DNA of 64,000 bases from an uncultured Anaerolineales bacterium (GTDB lineage Bacteria > Chloroflexota > Anaerolineae > Anaerolineales > UBA6663). Where the stretch lies: positions 7,556 to 71,555 of the forward strand of contig CALFZO010000029.1 of NCBI GenBank assembly GCA_937952305.1, read 5' to 3'. Below the pieces are notes generated by a model. That model saw only the letters and a program-made list of their open reading frames with translations, had not been told where the DNA came from and searched no databases. Positions 26,753-34,368 of this stretch are shown piece after piece (the first letter of the stretch is position 1; each line of letters opens with the position of its first letter). The position numbers and the translations under genes are program-made.

Positions 26753-28714
26753 ATGGCCGAGCACTATCACGACCAACTCGCTTACTACGGTGACCTGACG
26801 CCGGACGAACGCCGGGCCGTGGACGCCCATCTGGCGGCTTGCGCGGAGTGTCAGGCCACCTGGGCGGCTTACCGTCGCCAGGACGCGGCCCTGGAAGCCC
26901 TGCCGCGCCTGCGCCCGCGTCCGTCCGGGCGGCGCTGGTCGCCTGGCGCGAGTGCGCCGGCCAGGCCGTCGCTGCGGTGGGCCGTGGCCCGCCTGGGTGA
27001 TGCCCTGGCGCTGGGCGGCCTGGCGGCCCTGCTGTGGCTGTTTGCGCTGCAGGTGCAGGGCCTGGCCGCGGGCGGCGCGGGGACGCTGACTCCGGCCGCG
27101 CTCGAACCGGGGCTGACGCTGCCGCCGACGCGGCTGCAGCCGCCATCGCCGTGGCTGGACGCACTGCCTTGGCTGGCCGCCGCGCTGCTGGCAGTGGGCC
27201 TGCTGTTCATCCTGACGCGCCGCAGCCTGGTCCCGACGTTTACGGGTCTGGTGTTGGCCGGCCTGCTGCTGACCGGCTTCGTCTCCCCCTTCTCACTCGT
27301 GCCCAATCCGGTCGCCCTGGCCTGGCGGGTTGTCGGCGGCTACAGCTATGACCCGCGTTTGCCCTTCAAGAACGACTTCCTGATCGCGGGCAGCCCCGCG
27401 CGGGAGTTGCGGCCCTACCTGGACCAGTTGATCGGCCAGACCGGCCTTTCACCGCTGGACCCGAACCAACCCCTGGCGCGCTACGAGATCCTGCGCGTGA
27501 GCCTGCACCCGGTGCGCAACCGCGTGGCGCTGGTGACGACGCGCTTCATCTATGCCGATGGGTCGTCCCGCGTGTACCCGGTGCCCCTGCTCGGGCCGGC
27601 CGTCGATGTCGGCGGGTTCTGGCTGGCCGGCTGGCGCGCCGATGGCCTGGAGCGGCTGCGCAGCCAGCACCTGGCCTTCCCGGAGCAGCCCTTCGCCACA
27701 GAGACGGCGCCGCTCCGTCTGGGCGCCGTGCAGGCTCTGGCGCTTCACCCGGAGGCGAATCGTCTGGACGAGATAAACCCCGGCCACTGGTTGTGGGACA
27801 GCGTGCGCGTGGAGCGCCTGGTGGCGGCGCCGGACGGCAGCGGTTTCCTGGCGGCCGTTGAGCCGGAGGCCGGCCTCCGGCAGTTGTGGTGGGTGCCCTT
27901 CGACGGCACAGCGCCGGCCCTGGTCGCCCCGGTCAGTGACATCCGCGAGTACGGCTGGTCACCGGACAGCCGCACGATCGTCTACACCCGCTTCGATCCG
28001 GAGGCGGCCGCCGTGGATATCTTCCACGCCTTTGCCATCGTGAGCGTCCCGCGCGATCAGGCGGGGGCTGATTCCGCCAGCCGCACGTCTGGTGCGACCA
28101 CGCTCGCCACGGGCCTGTCCACTGACCAATTGCCCGGCCTGACCGACGCCGGCGTCTGGTTCTTCCACTCTGGCCAACTGTGGCTGGCGCCCTCGACCGG
28201 CGGCGTGCCCGTGGTGCAGCGCTCGGAGATCAGCTCAAACCAGGCGCCGCGGCCCTCGCCGGATGGCCGGCTGGTGGCCTATGCCCAGGCCGGCCGCCTG
28301 TGCCTGGCGGATCTGGCGGACGGCGGCGAGGTGTGCCTGGACGACGTCGCCGCCGCCGAACTGACCTGGTCGCCGGACGGCCAGCGCCTGGCCGTGGTGG
28401 ACCGCGATGTGAACAACCTGCGCCCGGTGCGGCTGGTGATCGTGTCCGCCGCCGGCGCCCTCCAGGCCGCGTTCGAGATCGCCCCGCGCGATGTCACCGA
28501 TCCGCCGCAATGGACGCCCGATGGCGGCGCCGTTTTGATCCAGACCTTCCCGCAGGACGGCCGCCGCATCATCGCCGTGGACCTGGCGAGCGGCCAGGTG
28601 CTGGATCTCAGCCGCGAGCACTGGGACGCGTACTTCACGCTCCTGCCGGGCGGGGAGGCGCTGCTGCTCAATAACGGGCGCGGCGGCTACTGGCGGGCGG
28701 AACTGGTGCGCTGA
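26753..28714 (+). CDS. Anti-sigma factor fused to a three-helix membrane region and beta-propeller sensor
   Basis: 653 residues. The N-terminal zinc anti-sigma domain shows H26-x3-C30-x2-C33 (HLAACAEC). Three hydrophobic segments follow (ALALGGLAALLWLFALQVQG, ~ residue 85; LPWLAAALLAVGLLFIL, ~135; FTGLVLAGLLLTGFVSPF, ~162). The remaining ~450 residues form a TolB/WD40-like beta-propeller with blades carrying WSPDSRTIVY, PSPDGRLVAY, WSPDGQRLAV and WTPDGGAVLI. Three helices would place the propeller outside the cell, making it the likely sensor that frees the sigma factor. Fused propellers on anti-sigma factors are unusual. Confidence 0.8.
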   Translation: MAEHYHDQLAYYGDLTPDERRAVDAHLAACAECQATWAAYRRQDAALEALPRLRPRPSGRRWSPGASAPARPSLRWAVARLGDALALGGLAALLWLFALQVQGLAAGGAGTLTPAALEPGLTLPPTRLQPPSPWLDALPWLAAALLAVGLLFILTRRSLVPTFTGLVLAGLLLTGFVSPFSLVPNPVALAWRVVGGYSYDPRLPFKNDFLIAGSPARELRPYLDQLIGQTGLSPLDPNQPLARYEILRVSLHPVRNRVALVTTRFIYADGSSRVYPVPLLGPAVDVGGFWLAGWRADGLERLRSQHLAFPEQPFATETAPLRLGAVQALALHPEANRLDEINPGHWLWDSVRVERLVAAPDGSGFLAAVEPEAGLRQLWWVPFDGTAPALVAPVSDIREYGWSPDSRTIVYTRFDPEAAAVDIFHAFAIVSVPRDQAGADSASRTSGATTLATGLSTDQLPGLTDAGVWFFHSGQLWLAPSTGGVPVVQRSEISSNQAPRPSPDGRLVAYAQAGRLCLADLADGGEVCLDDVAAAELTWSPDGQRLAVVDRDVNNLRPVRLVIVSAAGALQAAFEIAPRDVTDPPQWTPDGGAVLIQTFPQDGRRIIAVDLASGQVLDLSREHWDAYFTLLPGGEALLLNNGRGGYWRAELVR

Positions 28715-28807
28715 ACCCACGTCACCCCGCGGCTGGCCGAGTCACCGGCTGGCCGGACCGCGCGTCATACTGGCCAAATCACCCTGGTCTCAAGGAGTCT
28801 GGCGGGT

Positions 28808-29725
28808 ATGACCACTTCGTCCCCATCCGCACCCCAGCGTTCGGCCACCGATTCGCTGGAACGGCTGTTCAAACTGGCCGTCGTCGTCCTGGCCGCCCTG
28901 GTCGTAGCCGCCGTGCTGTTGGTGGTGGCCCAGAGCGCCGTCTACAAAGTCCACGAGTATGAGCGCGGCCTGCACCTGCGCGGCGGCCAGTTTCTGGGCG
29001 AGGACCAGCCGGGCTGGCACGTGCAGATCCCGTTTGTGGATACGGTCATCTTGGTGAAGGTCAATGAGCGCCTGAGCTACGTGGAGCGCATCAACACGGT
29101 CACGGCCGACAACCTGACCATGGTGGTCTCGCTCCAGTACACCTACCGCGTCACGGAGCCGCGCACCTTCGCGCTGGATGTGGACGACCCCGAGCGCATC
29201 CTGTTTGAGTTCGTACAGGGCAAGCTGCGCGATGTCGCCAATCGCAAGAGCATGGCCGAGATGATGAGCGCGCGCGTCGAGTTCAACGAGGCGATGCTGG
29301 CCGAGCTGCGCACCAAGGAGCAGCAGTACGGCGTCCAGTTTATCACCGTGCAGATCCAGAGCGCTGAACCGCCGGCCAACGTCGTCCAGGCGATCGAGGA
29401 CCGCATGGTGGCCGTGCAGCGCCAGGAGCAGGCCGAGGCCGAAGCCGCCCAGCAGCGCGTGCTGGCCGACGCCCAGTTCTACGCCGCCCAGAAGCAGGCC
29501 GACGCCGAGGCCTACCAGATCCAGCAGCGCGCCCAGGCGCAGCGCGAGTCGGTGCAGCTGTTGTTGAGCGAGCTCAGCCGGCATCCCGAGATCGCGGACA
29601 AGTACCTGGACTATCTGATGACGCAGGAGCTCAAGGACAACAGCAAGTGGATCATCAGCCAGACCGGGGAAGCGCCGACGGTCGAGCTGCGCGAGACGAC
29701 CGAGCCGGCCCCGGCGCAGCCGTAA
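28808..29725 (+). CDS. SPFH/Band 7 (stomatin/prohibitin-like) membrane protein
   Basis: 305 residues. One N-terminal membrane helix (LAVVVLAALVVAAVLLVVAQ) is followed by the SPFH domain (YKVHEYERGLHLRGG, VNERLSYVERINTVTADNL, VVSLQYTYRVTE) and a long charged coiled coil (QRQEQAEAEAAQQRVLADA). Members scaffold membrane microdomains or regulate proteases such as FtsH. A ribosome site (AAGGAG) lies before the ATG. No NfeD or protease gene is adjacent, so the partner is open. Confidence 0.85.
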   Translation: MTTSSPSAPQRSATDSLERLFKLAVVVLAALVVAAVLLVVAQSAVYKVHEYERGLHLRGGQFLGEDQPGWHVQIPFVDTVILVKVNERLSYVERINTVTADNLTMVVSLQYTYRVTEPRTFALDVDDPERILFEFVQGKLRDVANRKSMAEMMSARVEFNEAMLAELRTKEQQYGVQFITVQIQSAEPPANVVQAIEDRMVAVQRQEQAEAEAAQQRVLADAQFYAAQKQADAEAYQIQQRAQAQRESVQLLLSELSRHPEIADKYLDYLMTQELKDNSKWIISQTGEAPTVELRETTEPAPAQP

Positions 29726-29745
29726 CTCAGCCACGAGGCCAACCT

Positions 29746-30150
29746 ATGGATGCGACCGCTCAATCCAAGCGCTTTCGGGCGCTGGCCAGCCGTTGGATCA
29801 CGCGCGGGCTCGGACTGCTGGTGATCGGTTTCTTCGGTTTGATGGTGGCGCTGGCGTTGACGAATGAAGACCCGGTGGCCCCGCAGGGCCGGCCGGTGAT
29901 CGGGGCCCTGCTGGCCTGCCTGGCGGGTGTGGTGCTGAGCTGGCGTTGGGGACGGGCGGGCGGCACCCTCACGATCCTCGGCGCTCTGGGGCTGGCCGCC
30001 GCCGTGCTGGCCTCCAGCCAGGTGACCGGCCTGGGCTGGGAGAGCGTGCTGGTGGCGGTGGCCTACCCGATCCCGTTTCTGATCGTCGGCGGGCTGGCGC
30101 TGACCGAGGGCCGCCCGGCCGGGCCGGCCGACAAGGCAGGTGGGCAATGA
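29746..30150 (+). CDS. Small four-helix membrane protein, function unknown
   Basis: 134 residues from the ATG at 29746 with four hydrophobic segments (GLGLLVIGFFGLMVALAL, VIGALLACLAGVVLSW, LTILGALGLAAAVLASS, VLVAVAYPIPFLIVGGLAL). No family recognised. It follows the SPFH gene by 20 bases and overlaps the next start by ATGA, so it belongs to the same operon. Confidence 0.7.
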   Translation: MDATAQSKRFRALASRWITRGLGLLVIGFFGLMVALALTNEDPVAPQGRPVIGALLACLAGVVLSWRWGRAGGTLTILGALGLAAAVLASSQVTGLGWESVLVAVAYPIPFLIVGGLALTEGRPAGPADKAGGQ

Positions 30151-30635
30151 CGCGCCGCGCGCTGGGAGTGTTGGTGTGGGTGGTGCTGGCGCCGGCCGCC
30201 TTGTGCGCGGCGACGCTGGTCCTACGTCCGCAGGAGTGGCGGCCCCACACCCAAGACGAGCAGCGCACCATCACGATCTACGCCTACCGCCAGTGGCAGT
30301 CCACGGGCATCGACCTGGAGCCCGGCGACCAGGTCCGGATCAGCGCCAGCGGCGAGTGGCAGTATTCGCCCTACGTCGGCCTGCACGGTCCGGAGGGCGG
30401 CGGCAAGCCCGTCACCGTGGCCACCTATCCCATGCAGGCCGTCGACGGCGGCGTGCTGCTCGGGCGCATCGGCGAGACCGGCCAGGAGTTCTACGTCGGC
30501 CGCGGGACCACCTGGTATGTGGACGCGCCCGGCCGGCTGATGCTGCGCATCAACGACGATCTGCTGGGCGACAACGTCGGACAGCTGACCATCCAGGTGG
30601 GCGTGACGCCGGCCCCGCAAACGCCCACGCCCTGA
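30147..30635 (+). CDS. Exported LecA (PA-IL)-like beta-sandwich protein
   Basis: 162 residues. A signal or anchor helix (LGVLVWVVLAPAALCAATLV) precedes a beta domain with the run QWQSTGIDLEPGDQVRISAS, GEWQYS, GLLGRIG-like GVLLGRIGETGQEFYVG, and LMLRINDDLLGDNVGQL. This is the spacing of the PA-I galactophilic lectin (LecA) fold and similar sugar-binding domains attached to bacterial envelopes. The call is by pattern only; the calcium-binding Asp/Asn set was not verified. A Pro/Thr-rich tail ends the protein. Last gene of the SPFH operon. Confidence 0.55.
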   Translation: MTRRALGVLVWVVLAPAALCAATLVLRPQEWRPHTQDEQRTITIYAYRQWQSTGIDLEPGDQVRISASGEWQYSPYVGLHGPEGGGKPVTVATYPMQAVDGGVLLGRIGETGQEFYVGRGTTWYVDAPGRLMLRINDDLLGDNVGQLTIQVGVTPAPQTPTP

Positions 30636-30694
30636 AGCCGGCCCAGGACCGGCGGCCGCTGCCACGGATCTGCGGTCCAGAAGAAAGGGGACGC

Positions 30695-31189
30695 ATGTTG
30701 TTGTCAGGCGGCAAGCTCAAGACATTTGGCCGGATGGCACCTCTGGTATTGCTGCTGGCGACAACACTGGGGCCCTGGTTCATCGACAGCCATCCGGCAA
30801 CCGAAGCGACGTGCGCTGCTCCCTACATCTGGCAGGGTAACGGTTTCTGCGCATGCCGGGTCACTTTCCTGGCAGCGATTGAGCAAGCTATCGAACCGGG
30901 CCACAGTGGGTTGTGGCTGCTGAGCCTGCCCCCCGTGCTGCCTCTATTCAGCACACTGCTTCTCCGCCTGAGCGGAGAGCGCCGGTGGCTGTGGATCGGT
31001 CACCTGGCGGCCTGGGGGTTGGCTGCCGTTTACGCGCTCTTTCTATTCGTTGGTTATTGGTATCGGCACCCCGCGCTGATACTCTGGGGCGCCGGGGTTG
31101 GCGGCGGGGTGGCCGTTGTCAGCCTGGCAGGCGAGATGCTCTTGCGAAAATCCCCGGCCCGCCCGGCCTCACCGGGAAGGGTTCTGTAG
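30695..31189 (+). CDS. Small membrane protein, function unknown
   Basis: 164 residues with an N-terminal hydrophobic segment, a short exported loop with four cysteines (ATCAAPYIWQGNGFCACRV) and three further hydrophobic segments. The ATG at 30695 is preceded by AAAGGGG. GC content is lower than in the genes before it. No homologous family recognised. It starts the compositionally different segment that runs to about 33.3 kb. Confidence 0.6.
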   Translation: MLLSGGKLKTFGRMAPLVLLLATTLGPWFIDSHPATEATCAAPYIWQGNGFCACRVTFLAAIEQAIEPGHSGLWLLSLPPVLPLFSTLLLRLSGERRWLWIGHLAAWGLAAVYALFLFVGYWYRHPALILWGAGVGGGVAVVSLAGEMLLRKSPARPASPGRVL

Positions 31190-31364
31190 GCCGGTCCGCA
31201 CTCAGCCCAAAGAGTCTAGGCACCCAGCCGCCCAGCCGGCGGGCCGTGAATTGGCAGGCTTCTGCGCTGGGCCGGCACTCTTTCGGTTGTGGGCATTGTC
31301 CGCATTCCATCAGTTGCCCGGTCTACCTGCCAACCACTAGCGCAGAGCTAACGAGATCATCAGA

Positions 31365-32894
31365 ATGAACCCGAATAGCAAAAGACCCCACTGGCTTCTT
31401 TATCCCGCCTGGATGGTTCTGTCGTTCTTATGCATTCCTGGTGCCTATTTCTTTGACTTTATCGTCCGGAGCATCATCACTCAGGTGGTCGGTGACTTGA
31501 TCTACGTGAATGGGGCGCGCCTCTTTACGGAGGATTTTCTATTTGCCTATACCTTTATTCCGATGGTCGGTCTTGTGACAGGCGCCCTGCAATATGCGCT
31601 ATTGCGCCGTTATCTGCCACGTATGGGGTGGTGGGTGCTCGCGACTACCGGCGGCTGGCTACTTGGAATGCTGTGGTTTCTCTTAACGGGCGGGAACCGT
31701 TCCCTGAAACCCGGTCTGATGTTTCTCGTGATGGGTTTGGCAATCGGGATCGCACAATGGCTGCTGCTGCGGCGGCGATTGTCCCAGCCCGGTTGGTGGA
31801 TTGTGGCCAATGTTATCGGCTGGGGGCTGTTGGCTTTGATAACCGCAGGCAGTGAGCGTCCAGCGGCTTCCAATGCAGCAGAAACATGCACCGCCGTTGC
31901 ACCAACATCAACGCTCAGGGCTGCCCCTCATCCCGCCGAAACTGGCGAGCTCGCGTCGTCGCCCAAGAAAACGCTCTTGCTTTATGACGATGATGGCAGT
32001 CGCGATGGAATGGCAGCGCTTCTCTACTTGCTAAGTTATCCAGATATATCTATTCGGGCTATAACCATTTCCTATGGTGAAGCGCACCCCGAAGTGTATA
32101 TACAGCACCTGGGGTGTGTGCTGGACCGTCTAGGGATGAGTGACATTCCACTGGGCGCAGGGCAGGATATGCCCTTGGCAGGAGGCACTCCTTTCCCCGA
32201 TTGGTTACGCCAACTAAGCGACAATTTCTGGGATTATCCGTTACCGACTGCTGACAAGACTTATCCTTTCCAGAATGCTCCCAACTTGATAGTTTCGATT
32301 GCTAATGAAGCTCCAGAACCCATAACCGTCTTTTTGAGCGGGCCTTTTACTAATCTGGCGCAGGCTCTGCAGCTCGACCCGGCCATAAAAAGCAAAATTT
32401 CAGCCGTTTACTTCATGGGCGGCGCGGTGTATGTTCCGGGCAACATAACCGGTCTGATTCGCGACTCCAACAACCACGTTGCAGACTGGAATATCATAGC
32501 CGACCCGCAAGCTGCAAAAGAAGTATTCGAGTCTGGCTTGGAGCTTTATATGGTGCCGCTTGACGCCACGCATCGAGTGTTACTAAGTCAGGCAGATATC
32601 CTTCCGTGGCGCCAAGGTGATGACAAAGCCACTATGGTTGCAGATCTCTACGACATCATGTTCGATACTTGGGGCCTTAAGGAGGCTGAGATTTTCGACC
32701 TAACAGCAGCCGTCATCATGGTTGAATCTGAAACGTGCAACTTTCAGCCGCTTCATCTTGAGGTAATTACGGATAGCGGCCCTACTCAAGGACAGACCGT
32801 GGTTGTTCCCAATATCGAGCCGAACATTTTCGTCTGCTTGGAACCGAATGTGAATCAAGTCAAGCAGAATATGAATAAGACCTTCTCGCCGTAG
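31365..32894 (+). CDS. Membrane-anchored inosine-uridine nucleoside hydrolase fusion
   Basis: 509 residues. The first ~170 form a membrane domain of four or five helices with repeats of the GWWVLATTGGWLLG / GWWIVANVIGWGLL type seen in Chloroflexi and cyanobacterial proteins. From ~200 comes an inosine-uridine nucleoside hydrolase domain, which cleaves nucleosides to ribose and base. The calcium-site motif (DTDPGxDDA in the family) reads D208-DDGSR-D214-G215, so one of the adjacent aspartates is Gly. The late site reads IFD445L where HD is usual. A linker (SNAAETCTAVAPTSTLRA) joins the halves. The gene is clearly AT-richer than its neighbours, suggesting transfer. Confidence 0.75.
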   Translation: MNPNSKRPHWLLYPAWMVLSFLCIPGAYFFDFIVRSIITQVVGDLIYVNGARLFTEDFLFAYTFIPMVGLVTGALQYALLRRYLPRMGWWVLATTGGWLLGMLWFLLTGGNRSLKPGLMFLVMGLAIGIAQWLLLRRRLSQPGWWIVANVIGWGLLALITAGSERPAASNAAETCTAVAPTSTLRAAPHPAETGELASSPKKTLLLYDDDGSRDGMAALLYLLSYPDISIRAITISYGEAHPEVYIQHLGCVLDRLGMSDIPLGAGQDMPLAGGTPFPDWLRQLSDNFWDYPLPTADKTYPFQNAPNLIVSIANEAPEPITVFLSGPFTNLAQALQLDPAIKSKISAVYFMGGAVYVPGNITGLIRDSNNHVADWNIIADPQAAKEVFESGLELYMVPLDATHRVLLSQADILPWRQGDDKATMVADLYDIMFDTWGLKEAEIFDLTAAVIMVESETCNFQPLHLEVITDSGPTQGQTVVVPNIEPNIFVCLEPNVNQVKQNMNKTFSP

Positions 32895-33306
32895 GGAAAG
32901 CCGCCCAACCAGCGGTTGCTAAGAACGGGCCGACACCGGGAGCCTTCTGCCGAAATCAGTGACCGGTTCAGCGGGGCGGGAGACCGCACCCGATCTCGGG
33001 GATTGCAGGCGCCTGTCCTTGGCGCTGCCCTCGCTTCGCTCGGGGGCACAGGCCGCTTGGGTTAACGCGCTCGGCCGGCGCCTGAGCCGCCACGTTGGTT
33101 TCATTTAGCCCCAGCCGTTCGGCCGCCCGGTGAGCGGCCTGTTCGTCTTCTGCTTCAGCCGGAAACGCAAATGCAGACAAGTCGGCGCAATCCACAGGCC
33201 AGCCGGCGGCCCAAACCAAGGCCCGTAAGCTCACTGGGTGCGCGCGCGCACGGACGCCGGATCGAGCTCGGTCAACGGCTTGTGGCGTCGTGGGCACCCC
33301 GCCGCG
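32895..33306. other. Intergenic segment with inverted ends and internal hairpin, no gene
   Basis: A 412-base stretch between the nucleoside hydrolase and methyltransferase genes. From 32903 (GCCCAACCAGCGG) to 33067 (CCGCTTGGGTTAACG) the ends are imperfect inverted repeats; inside lies a hairpin (GCCTGT near 33011 with ACAGGC near 33048). I see no convincing promoter or coding frame. The rest, 33068-33306, holds nothing I can name; a short minus-strand frame there has a faint asparagine-synthase-like stretch (FPAEAEDEQAAHRAAERLGL). Confidence 0.35.
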
Positions 33307-34236
33307 TCAGGCGCGCTCAGCCACGAACCAGACGTGGCAGCTTTTGTGCAGGCGGCCGCGTTCGAAGCCGGCCACGACTGTGCGCACTACGCGCAAACCG
33401 CTGGCCTCCAGGCGGCGCTGCCACTCCGGCACGGTCTTGAATTCAAACGGCATGTTCATCTCGGGCAGCCCCTGCGCTACGGCATTGGCGTAGTAGTCGA
33501 TCAGGGCCAGCGCCTCCGCCTGGGCCGCCAGCGGCAGCGCCACGAAGGTCCGCAGCAGCGGCTGCGCGGCCAGTGTCTCGGCCAGGCCGGGCAGGTCCGG
33601 CGGCAGGCCGTAGGCGTCCTCCTTGATGACGAGCTGGCGCGCGATCCGCGACAGGCGTTCCAGCACGGGCGCCAGGTCGGCGGCGTCGATGTGGTGCAGC
33701 ACGGCTTGGATAAGCGCCGTGTCGGCGCTGTCGTCCGGGTACGCCACCTCGGTCGGCGTCGTCATCTGCACAAAGGGCAGGTGGCGAGCCTCGGCGTAGC
33801 GGTAGTCCAGCACATCGGTCGTGAGAACCTGATAGCCGCCGCGCGCCAGGCGGGCCGCCAGGTAGCCGCTGCCGCAGCCAAAGTCCAGGATCCGCGGGCC
33901 GCGCAGCAGGGCCCCCAGGTGCTGGAAGTCGGTCTCTGGCTTGAGGCGCGTCTTGTAGTCATGGTAGCGGGCGTTGAACCAGAACTCCGGATTAGACTTG
34001 CGGAATGTGTCGCGCTGCAGGCCGGTGACGACGGCCACCAGCCGGGCCGGATCGGGGGCGGCGCGCTGGCTGGCCTCGAGTTGGTCGAAGGCTTCATCCA
34101 CCAGGCGGTCGACCGGGGCCGCCAGGTCCGGGAAGAACTCGTGATAGCCGGCGCGCACGCCGGCGCGCACGAAGCCGGCCACGGCCGGGTTGCGCAGCGC
34201 CCGGCCAACAGTGAGGAGGGAGTGTTCGCTTGACAT
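33307..34236 (-). CDS. Class I SAM-dependent methyltransferase
   Basis: 309 residues from the ATG at 34236, preceded by an AGGA site; an upstream in-frame ATG would add Pro-rich residues unlike a folded start. The SAM-binding motif I is ILDFGCGSGYLAARLARGG (~130-150), followed by TTDVLDYR (motif II acidic residue) and DTALIQAVLHHID (motif post I/III). The first ~100 residues are helical and specific. Substrate cannot be told; the later part (PEWQRRLEASGLRVV) resembles methyltransferases acting on small molecules. Confidence 0.8.
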   Translation of the reverse strand: MSSEHSLLTVGRALRNPAVAGFVRAGVRAGYHEFFPDLAAPVDRLVDEAFDQLEASQRAAPDPARLVAVVTGLQRDTFRKSNPEFWFNARYHDYKTRLKPETDFQHLGALLRGPRILDFGCGSGYLAARLARGGYQVLTTDVLDYRYAEARHLPFVQMTTPTEVAYPDDSADTALIQAVLHHIDAADLAPVLERLSRIARQLVIKEDAYGLPPDLPGLAETLAAQPLLRTFVALPLAAQAEALALIDYYANAVAQGLPEMNMPFEFKTVPEWQRRLEASGLRVVRTVVAGFERGRLHKSCHVWFVAERA

Positions 34237-34333
34237 GTCGGTATCCTGCTGAAAGGGGCGGCTCAGCGGCCTTGAAGGGTGAGGCTGCGGACGCCCAGCC
34301 GGCGCGCCGCTCCACCCCGTCGGTCGAGGCAAA

Positions 34334-34362
34334 TTGTCCTGGTTGTGCTCTCATGCTAGAGT
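34334..34362 (+). promoter_or_regulatory. Promoter candidate suggesting a leaderless transcript
   Basis: TTGTCC (34334-34339), 17-bp spacer, TAGAGT (34357-34362). The predicted +1 falls at or next to the GTG start at 34369, so the mRNA may have no leader. Confidence 0.4.
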
Positions 34363-34368
34363 TGGGGC

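Noticed and set aside
32968..33297. Minus-strand frame with a faint asparagine-synthase-like stretch
   Set aside because: Only ~20 residues look familiar, no PP-loop or other motif, and the frame runs through the hairpin element; at most a gene remnant.
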